Shown here in pieces: positions 45,342 through 54,990 of a DNA stretch of 64,000 bases. This stretch comes from Thiothrix sp. (GTDB lineage: Bacteria > Pseudomonadota > Gammaproteobacteria > Thiotrichales > Thiotrichaceae): the NCBI GenBank assembly GCA_008015155.1, contig SSFA01000013.1:62001-126000 (forward strand), read 5' to 3'. The translations under genes and the position numbers were made by a program. Under the pieces are notes generated by a model, which searched no databases, had not been told where the DNA came from, and saw only the letters and a list, made by a program, of their open reading frames with translations. Positions within the stretch are counted from its first letter, which is position 1. Each line of letters begins with the position of its first letter.

Positions 45342-45722
45342 ATGCGCATTAGCCTCGATCACTGCGTCATTAATGTTTCCAATTGGGAGCGCTCCAATGC
45401 GTTTTATCGTGATGTTTTGGGTGCGGAAATCATCCCTCGCGGCAATGGTTTTGCCTATCGTTTAGGCAATGCACAATTGAACTGTCACGGCCCGAATGTG
45501 AATCCCTCACCTGTGGCACAGCTTCCCGTGCAACCCGGCAATAGTGATTTGTGCTTTATTTGGCCGGAGAAAATTGAAAGCGCGATTGAGCATCTAAGGC
45601 AGCATGGGATTGCAGTAGAAGTGGGGCCTGTGCCGCGCTTTGGCTCGCAAGGTCACGGTACCAGTGTGTATTTCCGTGACCCGGATGGTTCTTTGTTAGA
45701 ATTTATTTCGTATAGCGTTTAG
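45342..45722 (+). CDS. VOC family (glyoxalase/bleomycin-resistance fold) protein
   Basis: A 126-residue VOC protein (vicinal oxygen chelate). It opens with SLDHCVINVSNWERSNAFYRDVLG and closes with GTSVYFRDPDGSLLEFISY, giving the conserved His and Glu metal ligands. It belongs to the virulence/dioxygenase-like subgroup. It is co-transcribed with the dehydrogenase gene. Its stop overlaps the stop of the convergent MFS gene by 4 bases. Confidence 0.9.
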   Translation: MRISLDHCVINVSNWERSNAFYRDVLGAEIIPRGNGFAYRLGNAQLNCHGPNVNPSPVAQLPVQPGNSDLCFIWPEKIESAIEHLRQHGIAVEVGPVPRFGSQGHGTSVYFRDPDGSLLEFISYSV

Positions 45723-46885
45723 GTTTTTGCGGCAGGTAATGGTGCTCTCTTCTGCATGACTAGATTCAATAGTGCGACTAGGGCTAACACTATCAATAAA
45801 CCCATATTTAAACCCTGCCAGCTAAAACTCTGAATCAATAAACCACCCGCACTTACACCGATAATCGCGGCTATGGCAATCACTAATTCGGCTATACCTT
45901 GTGCACGACCTTTTTCGGCAGCGGGATAGGCTTTATTGTATTGGCTGGTTCCGGCTACATACATCAGGTTCCAGCCGATGCCGAGCAGGAATAAACTGAT
46001 GTGGTAATGCAGGGGCGTAGTGCCTAGTATGGAAGCGACTGCACTCAAAGCCAACACGCCTAAGCCTGCGAATAACACCGCTGGCGCACCGAATTTATCC
46101 ACTAATTTGCCACTCACAAACGAAGGCAGAAACATGCCGATAATATGCCAGCCGATCACCGACATGCCCGCATCTACCGAATAATGATGTTGGTGCATGG
46201 CTAAGGGCGCGACTAACATCATCAACATCATAGTGCCTTGCCCGAATGCGGTATTGCCTACGCCTAACCAATATGCCGGGAGCTTTAAAAATGTAGCGCT
46301 GGTGGTTTTAGTTATGGCTTGTGTAGCCGGTTTTTTGCCTAAGAAACTGATTAAGAAAAATGCTAAGAGGCTGACGATAGCAACTAGGACATAAGCGCCT
46401 AAATACTTGGGTTGCGCGATCCATTGATTCGCCCATTTGGCTAAACTCGGGCCAAAGAGTGCAGCGAGCAAACTACCGCTTAATACCCAACCCATCGCAA
46501 CGCCGGATTTTTGCGGCGGCATTTCATCAATGGCAGCGAGGCGGTAATACACCGACGAGGCTTGATAAATCCCCATAAATAAACTGGCAGCGCAAAAAAT
46601 AATAAAGTTCTGCATATTTAAGGCCAACATGGCTAAACCCGCGGCAATGGCGCCCGCCAAAGCTCCGACTTGAAAACCCAAACGCCGACCGGAACGCTGC
46701 ATGAGCATGGATAATAAATATGTCGCGCCCAACGCACCCACGCTAATCAAGGCATACGGCAAAGTAGCTAACTTTTCGCTGGGTGCTAGTTGCAAACCAA
46801 TCACGGTTGAGAGGCTAATCCCCACCAACACCGCAAACCAATAACAGGCTTGTGCCAAGGACAAAATCACAATTTTAGGATTCAT
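45719..46885 (-). CDS. MFS transporter
   Basis: A 388-residue membrane protein of about 12 segments. It shows the MFS feature of a first half ending before a basic cytoplasmic loop (FLGKKPATQAITKTTS), and SGRRLGFQVGALAG after segment 2. Its start overlaps the stop of the GlxA-type regulator gene by 11 bases, so they form one unit. The substrate is unknown; drug or metabolite export is a guess from the family group. Confidence 0.85.
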   Translation of the reverse strand: MNPKIVILSLAQACYWFAVLVGISLSTVIGLQLAPSEKLATLPYALISVGALGATYLLSMLMQRSGRRLGFQVGALAGAIAAGLAMLALNMQNFIIFCAASLFMGIYQASSVYYRLAAIDEMPPQKSGVAMGWVLSGSLLAALFGPSLAKWANQWIAQPKYLGAYVLVAIVSLLAFFLISFLGKKPATQAITKTTSATFLKLPAYWLGVGNTAFGQGTMMLMMLVAPLAMHQHHYSVDAGMSVIGWHIIGMFLPSFVSGKLVDKFGAPAVLFAGLGVLALSAVASILGTTPLHYHISLFLLGIGWNLMYVAGTSQYNKAYPAAEKGRAQGIAELVIAIAAIIGVSAGGLLIQSFSWQGLNMGLLIVLALVALLNLVMQKRAPLPAAKT

Positions 46886-47879
46886 CAGCGAACTCCTCGC
46901 TATAGACGGAAAAGCGCTTGCGGTAATCGGCAGGCGCGACCTTTAAGGCTTGTATGAATTTGCGGCGCAGAATTTCACTCGAGGGAAAACCGCAGTGTTG
47001 GGCAATTTTAGCCAGTGGCAATTCACTGGATTCCAACAGCCAACGCACCTGATCTAAACGCACTTGAGCAATATAACGCGAAGGCGCTAAGCCTGTTTCT
47101 GCGGAAAATTGGCGTGAAAAATTACGCACACTCATCGCGGCTAAATCGGCCAATTGCGCGACTTCCAGCACCTGATCGAGATGCTGATGAATATAGAGTT
47201 GAGCTTTACGCAATGCGGGATGTTGCAATTCGTGCCGACCATTCACCGGCGAACTAAACTGATTTTGCCCACCCGGACGATGATAAAACGCTACCATTTG
47301 CCGCGCGGTCTCGAGCGCAATACGCTGCCCGCAATCCTCTTGTACCAGCTGCAAACTCAGATCAATCCCAGCTGTGACACCAGCTGAGCAAGAATATTTC
47401 CCGTCTTGCGTGAATAGCGCATCAATATCCAAGTGCACTTCTGGAAAACGTGCGCGAAACTCGGCATAACGCTTCCAATGCGTCGTGGCACGGCGGCCAT
47501 TTAAGGCACCTGTCGCAGCCAAAAAGAAAGCACCGCTACACACTGAAGCCACGCGCCGCACTTGAGGCAACCAAGCTTGTAAGGACTGAATGATAGTTTG
47601 ATCTTGAGCAAGTATGGGCGCTGGCGTGCCACCGACTAGAATAAGCGTATCAAGTGTTGCTGGTTCTAAATCATGCAACTGAGCATCACATAGCACGCGA
47701 GTTTGGGTAGCCAGCGTGATTTGAGGTTTGTTCTGCAAGGACACTAAGCGAGTACGATAGCGCGGCTTTGGCTCCAATAATTCATTGGCCGACGCCAACA
47801 CCTGCAAAGGACCAAATACGTCGACGGCATTGGCGTCATCGTAAGCGAGTAAGGCAATTTCAATAAAGGCTTGGGTCAT
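46875..47879 (-). CDS. GlxA family AraC-type regulator (DJ-1/PfpI domain)
   Basis: A 334-residue regulator. The N-terminal DJ-1/PfpI domain shows IALLAYDDANAVDVFGPLQVL and the nucleophile-elbow region RRVASVCSGAFFLAATGALNGRRATTHW. The C-terminal AraC domain has LADLAAMSVRNFSRQFSAETGLAPSRYIAQVRLDQVRWLLE, then LAKIAQHCGF. The open frame extends to 48044, but the ATG at 47879 matches homologues. It probably controls the MFS gene that overlaps it. Confidence 0.9.
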   Translation of the reverse strand: MTQAFIEIALLAYDDANAVDVFGPLQVLASANELLEPKPRYRTRLVSLQNKPQITLATQTRVLCDAQLHDLEPATLDTLILVGGTPAPILAQDQTIIQSLQAWLPQVRRVASVCSGAFFLAATGALNGRRATTHWKRYAEFRARFPEVHLDIDALFTQDGKYSCSAGVTAGIDLSLQLVQEDCGQRIALETARQMVAFYHRPGGQNQFSSPVNGRHELQHPALRKAQLYIHQHLDQVLEVAQLADLAAMSVRNFSRQFSAETGLAPSRYIAQVRLDQVRWLLESSELPLAKIAQHCGFPSSEILRRKFIQALKVAPADYRKRFSVYSEEFADES

Positions 47880-48102
47880 AGGCGCTGCTAGTACAGGTTG
47901 AATAGCAGGGATTATACGGCGCGTTGTGGTGGCTGATAGGACAGAAAAAGGCTCAAATCGGACAAATAGCAGCAAGCCTCTCAACTTACTACGATCTAGT
48001 GAAAGTGGCTTGAGTAAAGAATTTGTAAACTCACTGCAACCCAAGCCATCCTTGCTAGTCTATGTTACTAATAAGACTCCACACTAATGCGAGGGTAAGC
48101 AG

Positions 48103-49089
48103 ATGCGCCTAATTTTCAAAATTCTAACAGGACTGAGCTTATACTTAGCCGCTCAGTTCACACCCAGTTATGCTGAAACTACTACGGCATATCAAATACC
48201 AAAAATCACTGTGGGAACTGGGGTTCGGGTACGCGCCAATCCGACGGTGACGGCAACGGAGGTGGGTAAATTGCCTTTTGGCACGGTCGTCGTGCCACAA
48301 CAGCGCTCAGCTACACAAGCTAGCATTGGTGCTAAAAAAGATTATTGGTATAACGTGAACACTCCCGTTAAAGGTTGGGTATTTGGCGGCTTACTACAAG
48401 ATTATGATGCGAAAAATCCCGATAAGATCGCGGTGCAACTTGTGCGGAGTAAGCTTGGCAAAGTAGATAGGATCGCTGATAGCGGAATTCTTAATTATAA
48501 CGATGCGCTTGAAGTGAGTCAGTTTGCCCAACAAGCCGCTAGTAAAGCAAAGTCAGTGGACTTAGCAGGTGATTTGCAATTGGCTTATCTGCAAGCTGTA
48601 CAGCAAGGCTTAGCAGCGATTCCCATCAACCAAGAAAAGAAACCACCGTATGCCGCTTGGATTAAATCTTTAGGGAGCCAAGTTTTTTATCACGAACTAG
48701 CTGGTGGCTATTATGTAGATGCTCGCAGGCTTTGGAAACTAGCTGATCAGTATAAACAAGCCCAGATCGGTGATGTGATCGCGTGGCAAGCTGCACATGC
48801 TGCCTTAGGCGGCGAATGTGAAGGCTTTATAGAATGTATATCGTATCGCTTGCAGATTACTCAAGGTGAATACCTTAAGCGCTATCCAAAAGGGCAATAT
48901 GTCACTGCTGCGCTTAAAGAAATCAATACCGATTTAGACTATATGCTCAAGGATGCACCTAACCAAAAGGATAATATTAAGGAAATTGATTTTGCTCTGT
49001 GGGATAAGCTGCTGGCGCCTCTAAATCCTAGCCCAAGCCTAGAACACACCAAGCAGCTGTTGAATAAGATCAAAGCTCTGGGTAAATAA
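48103..49089 (+). CDS. Secreted SH3-domain protein of unknown function
   Basis: A 328-residue protein with a signal peptide (LTGLSLYLAAQFTPSYAET). Residues about 35-95 look like a bacterial SH3 (VGTGVRVRANPTVTATEVGKLPFGTVV... WYNVNTPVKGWVFGGLL), as in wall-binding proteins. The remainder is helical and unclassified, with two cysteines (GGECEGFIEC). Localisation in the periplasm is inferred. A hairpin at 49103-49126 follows. Confidence 0.7.
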   Translation: MRLIFKILTGLSLYLAAQFTPSYAETTTAYQIPKITVGTGVRVRANPTVTATEVGKLPFGTVVVPQQRSATQASIGAKKDYWYNVNTPVKGWVFGGLLQDYDAKNPDKIAVQLVRSKLGKVDRIADSGILNYNDALEVSQFAQQAASKAKSVDLAGDLQLAYLQAVQQGLAAIPINQEKKPPYAAWIKSLGSQVFYHELAGGYYVDARRLWKLADQYKQAQIGDVIAWQAAHAALGGECEGFIECISYRLQITQGEYLKRYPKGQYVTAALKEINTDLDYMLKDAPNQKDNIKEIDFALWDKLLAPLNPSPSLEHTKQLLNKIKALGK

Positions 49090-49102
49090 ATAGTTCTGTA
49101 TG

Positions 49103-49126
49103 GCCTTCCCTCGGAAAAGGGAAGGC
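49103..49126 (+). terminator. Inverted repeat between the convergent SH3 and sodC genes
   Basis: GCCTTCCCT (49103-49111) pairs perfectly with AGGGAAGGC (49118-49126), loop of six bases. Lacks a strong T run on either strand; it may serve both genes. Confidence 0.55.
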
Positions 49127-49149
49127 TGAAGCTAGTCTACCCCTAAATG

Positions 49150-49677
49150 CTATTTAATCACGCCACACACCAAGCGCGCCCCACCCCCGCCCAAAGGCAT
49201 AGGATGATCGGCGTGATTATCACCACCTGCATGAATCATTAAAGCACGCCCGCTTAAATCAGCCAGCTTTAAGCGTGGGGCTAACACTGGATTTGTTGCT
49301 TTACCTTCAGCATCAACATACAAAGCAGGCAGATCACCTAAATGCCCATCGCCCCAAGGAAAATCGTGTTTACCCGTTTTCGCTGGATCATAATGCCCGC
49401 CCGCACCCAAGGCAGCGGTCATCTTGCCGTCTTTTTCTTTCGGCTCACAGCTTGGATTTTCGTGCAGATGGAAGCCATGTATACCTGCTGGTAAACCAGC
49501 TAAGTTCGGGGTAAATACCACACCATATGGGGTTTCGCTAATCATTACTTGCCCTAGCTCGCCAGCTATACCTTTATCATCCACTGCATTCATCATGACA
49601 CTTAGATCTGCAGCCATGCCCAGAGTACTTAAGACTAACAACGAACTAGATACACTCAATTGAAATAAAGCTTTCAC
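49150..49677 (-). CDS. sodC: Cu/Zn superoxide dismutase
   Basis: A 175-residue periplasmic enzyme that dismutates superoxide. It has a signal peptide (ending GMAADLS), [10 protein letters not shown] (Cu ligands plus the disulfide Cys), [17 protein letters not shown] (Zn site) and [11 protein letters not shown], with the second Cys in LVCGVIK. I chose the GTG at 49677 because GGAGA lies 7 bases before it; the TTG at 49692 overlaps that ribosome site. Confidence 0.95.
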   Translation of the reverse strand: MKALFQLSVSSSLLVLSTLGMAADLSVMMNAVDDKGIAGELGQVMISETPYGVVFTPNLAGLPAGIHGFHLHENPSCEPKEKDGKMTAALGAGGHYDPAKTGKHDFPWGDGHLGDLPALYVDAEGKATNPVLAPRLKLADLSGRALMIHAGGDNHADHPMPLGGGGARLVCGVIK

Positions 49678-49757
49678 GTCTGAATCTCCCAACCGTAAAG
49701 CTTTTATCTAGGAAGCAAAGGCTAGGTTGTCAATACAACCTAGCTTTCAGTGAGGGA

Positions 49758-51467
49758 TTAAGCGTTCAATACCGTACGCTGGACAAAGTCACCAAAGGTC
49801 TCTTGCGAGCGGCGTGTGTGAGCGAAAGACTCAAATAAACCATCTAAGGTGCTGAGAATCGCTTTCTCATCCTGATTTTCACGATATAAAGTATTCAAGC
49901 GATCGCCATTAAAGCTTGCGCCTAAATACAAGTTATAGCGCCCTGGCGATTTGCCGATTAAACCAATTTCGCCTAAGACCGAACGCCCACAACCATTCGG
50001 ACAACCGGTCATACGAATTTTGATCTCTTCTTGACTCAAACCGTATTTATCTAGGGAGACTTCCAATTTGCTGATCAGATCAGGCAAATAACGCTCAGCC
50101 TCAGCCATTGCTTGCGGACAGGTATTTAAAGCCACACAAGCAATCGAATTACGCCGCAAACCCGAAAGATGACTGGCATTGGGTTCATAGCCATATTTTC
50201 TTAACAAGCCTTCAATCACCACTTTATAAGCAGGCTGTACATTCACGAGCACCAAATTCTGGTTGCCAGTCATGCGGAAAGTACAGATATTGAGGCGGGC
50301 AATTTGCAGCAAAGCGGTCTTAAGCTTTTGGCTATCTGTATCAAGGATGCGCCCATACTCCAAGCGCAAACCCAAATGCCATAAACCATCGGTAGTTTCG
50401 CTCCAACCAAAGCGATCACCTGTTGTGGTCAATTCAAACGGACGCACCGCTGCTAAATCAAAACCTAAGCGGATATTTAAGGTTTGCTTAAACCAATCCA
50501 AGCCATATTTATCAATTGTGTATTTAAAGCGCGATAGCTTTCGATCTTGGCGATTACCAAAATCACGTTGGATACCAACAATGTGATAGCAAACATCGAG
50601 CACTTGCTCGGGGGTACAGAAGCCAATCACCGAAGCTAAGCGTGCATAAGTATCTTCGCGCCCAAACGTCATGCCCAAGCCACCACCAACGGCGACATTG
50701 AAGCCTTGTAGCTTGCCATTTTCTGCAATCGCTATCAGACCAATATCATTGGCGTAGACATCCATATCGTTATAGGGCGGTATGGTAATGGCAATTTTGA
50801 ACTTACGTGGTAAATAATGCTTGCCATATAAAGGCTCGACTTCTTCGACTTCACCGCCTGCCACCAAGCGTTTACCGGCTGGTTCATCCAACCAAATTTC
50901 ATGATAAGCGCGTGAACGTGGCAGCAAATGCTCGCTAAGCTTTTGTGCATACGGGAAAATCTCTGCGCTTAAAGGCGAAAGGCTCGGGTCTGGCGTACAC
51001 ATCACATTGCGGTTTACATCGCCGCAGCCAGAAATACTGTCCAAAGCCGCTGCATGCATGGCTTGGATCGTTTGCTTCATCTCAAATTTAATGATGCCGT
51101 GGAATTGCAAGGCTTGGCGGGTGGTAATACGCATGGTGTGATTGCCATAGGTATCACTAATCGCATCCATTTTCTGCCATTGCTCGGAGCTTAATTCGCC
51201 CCCAGGCACGCGCAAACGAATCATGAAAGAATGGGCTGGCTCCAGCTTTTTATCTTGGCGCTGCAAACGCACATCACGATCATCTTGCTGATAAAAGCCG
51301 TGGAATTTGACTAACTGGACATTATCTTCACTGACTGCAGCGGTGATTGGATTTTGAAAATCCTCAACTAAATTACCACGCAGATAATCGCTACGATCTT
51401 TAATATGCTCAACCGCCGAACCATTCGGCACAACGACATTCCACTCTTTTGGGATGGGTGCAGTCAT
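49758..51467 (-). CDS. cysI: Sulfite reductase hemoprotein (beta subunit)
   Basis: A 569-residue enzyme reducing sulfite to sulfide, with siroheme and a [4Fe-4S] cluster. The cluster cysteines are complete: Cys444 and Cys450 (CVALNTC) and Cys489 and Cys493 (CPNGC). RLRVPGGELSSEQW, TTRQALQFHGI and GCGDVNRNVMC are conserved in the family. It shares a single base with the upstream cysH stop/start. cysJ is absent from this window, so electrons may come from another flavoprotein or ferredoxin. Confidence 0.96.
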   Translation of the reverse strand: MTAPIPKEWNVVVPNGSAVEHIKDRSDYLRGNLVEDFQNPITAAVSEDNVQLVKFHGFYQQDDRDVRLQRQDKKLEPAHSFMIRLRVPGGELSSEQWQKMDAISDTYGNHTMRITTRQALQFHGIIKFEMKQTIQAMHAAALDSISGCGDVNRNVMCTPDPSLSPLSAEIFPYAQKLSEHLLPRSRAYHEIWLDEPAGKRLVAGGEVEEVEPLYGKHYLPRKFKIAITIPPYNDMDVYANDIGLIAIAENGKLQGFNVAVGGGLGMTFGREDTYARLASVIGFCTPEQVLDVCYHIVGIQRDFGNRQDRKLSRFKYTIDKYGLDWFKQTLNIRLGFDLAAVRPFELTTTGDRFGWSETTDGLWHLGLRLEYGRILDTDSQKLKTALLQIARLNICTFRMTGNQNLVLVNVQPAYKVVIEGLLRKYGYEPNASHLSGLRRNSIACVALNTCPQAMAEAERYLPDLISKLEVSLDKYGLSQEEIKIRMTGCPNGCGRSVLGEIGLIGKSPGRYNLYLGASFNGDRLNTLYRENQDEKAILSTLDGLFESFAHTRRSQETFGDFVQRTVLNA

Positions 51468-52201
51468 TAAGCAGCACTCCTTATTTTGCTAGTTGTTCCA
51501 TCATGTAAACCGCATTCTTGGTTGTAGTTTTCCCACCACCAACGTCCGGCACGCTCATCCTCACCGACCGCCACCGCGCGTGTGCAAGGCGCACAACCAA
51601 TACTCGGGAAATGCTGATCATGCAGCTTGTTATACGGGACTTGATGCTCTTTTACATAAGCCCACAAATCTTTAGTTTTCCACTTCAGCAAAGGATTAAA
51701 CTTCACTAAACCACGCTGCTGATCCCACTCAAAAAAATTCATACCTGCGCGAAATTCTGATTGCGCTGCGCGTACCCCAGTAATCCACACTTCCGAACCC
51801 GCTAAAGCACGATTTAATGGCTCAATTTTACGGATATTGCAGCATTCTTTGCGTAGCTCAACTGACTCGTAAAAGGCATTAATCCCATTGCTGGTGACGT
51901 ATTGTTGAATTATTTCAGTTTGCGGATACATGGCGCGAATCGGTTTGCCATAATGTTTCACTGTTTCAGCGAGGGTATCGTAAGTTTCCTTAAAATTACG
52001 TCCTGTATCTAAAGTGAAAATATCTACATCGAGATTATTGCGAAAAATCGCATCGGTAATGACTTGATCTTCCAAGCCTAGACTGGTGGAAAAGGCAATT
52101 CGCCCACTGAAATGCGCACGCAAAGCCTGCAAAGCTTCATCTAGAGCTAAGCTGGTATAAGCGCTTTCTAGTGTGTGTAATTGTGCGTCATGCTGTGTCA
52201 T
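51467..52201 (-). CDS. cysH: Adenylyl-sulfate (APS/PAPS) reductase
   Basis: A 244-residue sulfonucleotide reductase producing sulfite. It contains FSTSLGLEDQVITDA (PP-loop) and, importantly, the CC...CxxC iron-sulfur motif (ELRKECCNIRK and GCAPCTRAV), which marks the APS-type enzymes, together with the catalytic ECGLH near the C-terminus. E. coli-type PAPS reductases lack the cluster. The ATG at 52252 is in frame too; I prefer 52201. It is divergent from the helix-turn-helix gene across a strongly AT-rich spacer. Confidence 0.92.
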   Translation of the reverse strand: MTQHDAQLHTLESAYTSLALDEALQALRAHFSGRIAFSTSLGLEDQVITDAIFRNNLDVDIFTLDTGRNFKETYDTLAETVKHYGKPIRAMYPQTEIIQQYVTSNGINAFYESVELRKECCNIRKIEPLNRALAGSEVWITGVRAAQSEFRAGMNFFEWDQQRGLVKFNPLLKWKTKDLWAYVKEHQVPYNKLHDQHFPSIGCAPCTRAVAVGEDERAGRWWWENYNQECGLHDGTTSKIRSAA

Positions 52202-52328
52202 GATTTTACTTCTATCTAATCGAATGGCGGCAGTATCGGCGAGATTAAACATCTAAAAAAGTGATATATTTCGATATTTATATCTCTAAAATAATTAAAA
52301 ACACTAAGCTGGCTAAAGGTAACACAAG

Positions 52329-53060
52329 ATGGCGCAAACCACTGAATTGATAGAAATGCTTAAGAAGCTGCTCAAACGGCATAATAAAACCTATGCAGAA
52401 GTCGCTGCCTGCTTAGACCTCGCAGAAGCCAGCGTTAAGCGACTGTTTTCGGAACAAAATTTATCGCTGCAGCGTTTGGATAGTATTTGTGCACTAATGG
52501 ATTTAGAAATTGCTGATTTAGTGCGCGAAATGAGTTCAGAACAAGCACATACCATTAGTGAACTCAGTCAGGCTCAAGAAAAAGAAATCGCTGATGACCT
52601 CAATCTGATGATGATCACTGTATGTGTACTCAATCGCTGGAACTTAAAAGATATTGTTAAGCATTACCGCTTCACTGAGCCGCAATGTATTCGCTACCTC
52701 GCTCACTTAGATCGTTTGCATATCATTGAGCTACAGCCCGGCAATCGGATTAAGCTCCTGACCGCGCCCAATTTTAAATGGCGGGAAAATGGCCCAATTA
52801 TGAATCTGTTCCGCGCTAAGATTGAAAGCGAATATTTCCGTACCAATTTTAGTAAGCGCAGTGAAAAGCTGTTGGTGATGAATGGCATGCTGAGCGATAC
52901 CTCGAATCAACTCTTCCAACGCAAAATGGCGCAATTAGCCAAAGAATTTGAGGCAATGAGTAAGGATGATTCTAGCCTGCCGATTGGTGAACGCAATGGC
53001 TCGACCTTATTGATTGGTTTACGGGATTGGGATTATGAGCGCTTGTTTAAGCAGAGGTGA
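52329..53060 (+). CDS. Helix-turn-helix regulator, divergent from cysHI
   Basis: A 243-residue protein. The first about 65 residues are a Cro/C1-type helix-turn-helix (KLLKRHNKTYAEVAACLDLAEASVKRLFSEQNLSLQRLDSICALMDLE). The remainder is helical and charged without a known ligand domain, with a possible second winged helix around residues 100-150. Position opposite cysH suggests it senses sulfur supply, but that is inference only. Confidence 0.75.
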   Translation: MAQTTELIEMLKKLLKRHNKTYAEVAACLDLAEASVKRLFSEQNLSLQRLDSICALMDLEIADLVREMSSEQAHTISELSQAQEKEIADDLNLMMITVCVLNRWNLKDIVKHYRFTEPQCIRYLAHLDRLHIIELQPGNRIKLLTAPNFKWRENGPIMNLFRAKIESEYFRTNFSKRSEKLLVMNGMLSDTSNQLFQRKMAQLAKEFEAMSKDDSSLPIGERNGSTLLIGLRDWDYERLFKQR

Positions 53061-53085
53061 GTCATTTCACCTCTGCAAGTATTGC

Positions 53086-53754
53086 TTAGAGGTGATTGAC
53101 TAAATAGCCATCAGACTTCTTCACAAACATCATGAAGACTTCTTCAAAGTTGCTAACCACTGAATTTTTCACGGAGTCTTTCCCTAATAAAGCGCTGCTC
53201 CAAGCTTTGATGCGTGGATTGCTTTGGAAATTTAATTTAAAGACTTTTTCCAAAATACCTAAGCGTACAAATAGGGGGGCAAAAGCCACATCCACTAGCG
53301 CAAAGCTCTGACCATTAAAAAAAGGTTGTTCAGCACTTAAAGCACTAGCGACTCGATCCAGCCCTGCTTGTAAGTCTTGTTTAGCGGTTTCAAAGCCTGC
53401 TTGGTCTTTAGCTGTGACTAGCATATATTGTTTGCCGAATAACTCTGAAGCCACTTCCATCCAAGCACGCTGGCGCGCTTTAGCTAAAGGATCAGCCGGA
53501 TGCAGTTGCGGAGCATAGACCTCATCTAAATATTCTAAAATAACCGCAGATTCAAACACCGGTGTGCCATCCACGACCAGAACTGGCACTTTACCCAGCG
53601 GTGAAATCTGTTTAAACCAATCCGGCTGATCTTCGCCTGGCATCAAATATTCTGTTTCATAGGCGACTTGTTTTTCTTGTAAAGCAATGGCTGCCCGCTG
53701 AGCAAAAGGGCAAACCTTGAAACTGACGAGTTGCAATTTATTAGAATTAGACAT
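53086..53754 (-). CDS. Glutathione S-transferase family protein
   Basis: A 222-residue GST. The N-terminal thioredoxin-like half has FKVCPFAQRAAIALQEK, with the Cys active site of omega/lambda-like GSTs, then PLGKVPVLVVDGTPVFESAVILEYLDE (cis-Pro and the ESAVI glutathione site). The all-helical half includes FALVDVAFAPLFVRLGIL. It would act in thiol transfer or detoxification. It stands convergent with the HTH gene. Confidence 0.92.
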   Translation of the reverse strand: MSNSNKLQLVSFKVCPFAQRAAIALQEKQVAYETEYLMPGEDQPDWFKQISPLGKVPVLVVDGTPVFESAVILEYLDEVYAPQLHPADPLAKARQRAWMEVASELFGKQYMLVTAKDQAGFETAKQDLQAGLDRVASALSAEQPFFNGQSFALVDVAFAPLFVRLGILEKVFKLNFQSNPRIKAWSSALLGKDSVKNSVVSNFEEVFMMFVKKSDGYLVNHL

Positions 53755-53871
53755 GAATAAACTCCTAAAATGGTAAAGGACCGCAGTGGGCTGATGGAAA
53801 ACCAGCTTATTATAGAGTCTGTAACAGGCTCTCTATAATGCCCGCATCAAGAAAAAGTTTTGGAGCCACTT

Positions 53872-54414
53872 ATGCAGATTAACGACATTTTAGATTTTTG
53901 GTATACGCCTCCCATGCCTGAGCATTGGTTTAATTCCACACCTGTGCTTGATGCTGAGATTCGCCAGCGCTTTGCATCCACGTGGGAGCAAGCCAAAGCT
54001 GGTGAATGGGATGCTTGGAAACATAGCGCAGACGGTTGCTTAGCCCTCTGTATTGTGCTTGATCAATTCCCATTGAATATGTTTCGGGGTGAAGCCCGCA
54101 GCTTTTCTACCGAGCAACAAGCTGTCGCTGTCACTAAACATGCTGTGGCACAAGGCTTTGATCAACAATTGCCGCCTGAGCGAGTGATGTTTTTATATAT
54201 GCCCTTGATGCATAGTGAGCATTTAGCGGATCAGGACGAATCGGTACGCTTATTTAATGCCGTTGGTTTAGTAGACAATGCGCGCTTTGCAGAACATCAT
54301 CGGGGAATTGTGCAGCGCTTTGGACGGTTTCCGCATCGGAATGCAGCTTTAGGACGGGAAAGTACTCCAGCCGAACTAGAGTACTTAAATTCAAAAGAAG
54401 CGTTTAAAGGTTAA
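53872..54414 (+). CDS. DUF924 family protein
   Basis: A 180-residue protein with the DUF924 pattern: ILDFWYT opening, LALCIVLDQFPLNMFRG, FLYMPLMHSEHLADQDESVRLF and HHRGIVQRFGRFPHRNAALGRESTPAELEYL. The function is unknown; the fold is TPR-like. I chose the ATG at 53872, which has GGAG 6 bases upstream; the frame is open from a TTG at 53860. Its stop overlaps the dsbB stop on the other strand. Confidence 0.9.
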   Translation: MQINDILDFWYTPPMPEHWFNSTPVLDAEIRQRFASTWEQAKAGEWDAWKHSADGCLALCIVLDQFPLNMFRGEARSFSTEQQAVAVTKHAVAQGFDQQLPPERVMFLYMPLMHSEHLADQDESVRLFNAVGLVDNARFAEHHRGIVQRFGRFPHRNAALGRESTPAELEYLNSKEAFKG

Positions 54415-54932
54415 AAGTCCTGCTTAGGGCGGCGAAGGCTGGTCACTAGCATCAGCAACATACCGAGCGCTAAAACAACAGATAAAGCCATTAAAGTTTG
54501 CGCCATTGACAGGATTTGTGGAATCACCCACGGGGTATAGCCGCAAGAAGTCAGTGGCTCAAACACGGCTGGCAACCATTGATTGAGGGCTAAAAAGCTA
54601 GGGAAATTCGGATTCATGGAACAAGCCCCATCCAAAAAGCCCATTTCTGTGCCTAAAGTACGATATGAACGCTCTACAAAGCCTAGCGAACCAATCAGTA
54701 CCAACAAATTGGCAATAATCAAACCCACACGGCTGTTACGCAGCACTAAGCCAAGTAGTGAAGCGACTAAAATGCCTAGAATCCAAGCGCGAATATGCAC
54801 GCAGAGCACACAGGGGTCGTAATAGAAGACATATTGGTAAACTAAAGCAGCGCCTTCTAGTGCAATACACAGCACCATTAAAATCAACCAAAACCCAGCA
54901 GAACGGTTCCAGCTTGCGAGTCTCTCTAACAT
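54411..54932 (-). CDS. dsbB: Disulfide bond formation protein B
   Basis: A 173-residue inner-membrane protein of four segments. It contains both cysteine pairs: CVLC in the first periplasmic loop and Cys in GACSMN paired with SCGY in the second. DsbB re-oxidises DsbA and passes electrons to quinone. The start is the ATG at 54932. It may form a unit with the response regulator gene on the same strand, 58 bases upstream. Confidence 0.95.
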   Translation of the reverse strand: MLERLASWNRSAGFWLILMVLCIALEGAALVYQYVFYYDPCVLCVHIRAWILGILVASLLGLVLRNSRVGLIIANLLVLIGSLGFVERSYRTLGTEMGFLDGACSMNPNFPSFLALNQWLPAVFEPLTSCGYTPWVIPQILSMAQTLMALSVVLALGMLLMLVTSLRRPKQDF

Positions 54933-54990
54933 TTATAATACAATCCTTAGTGGTTCTTGTTAGCAAAGGCGCATCTTTGCCGCTTTTGTT

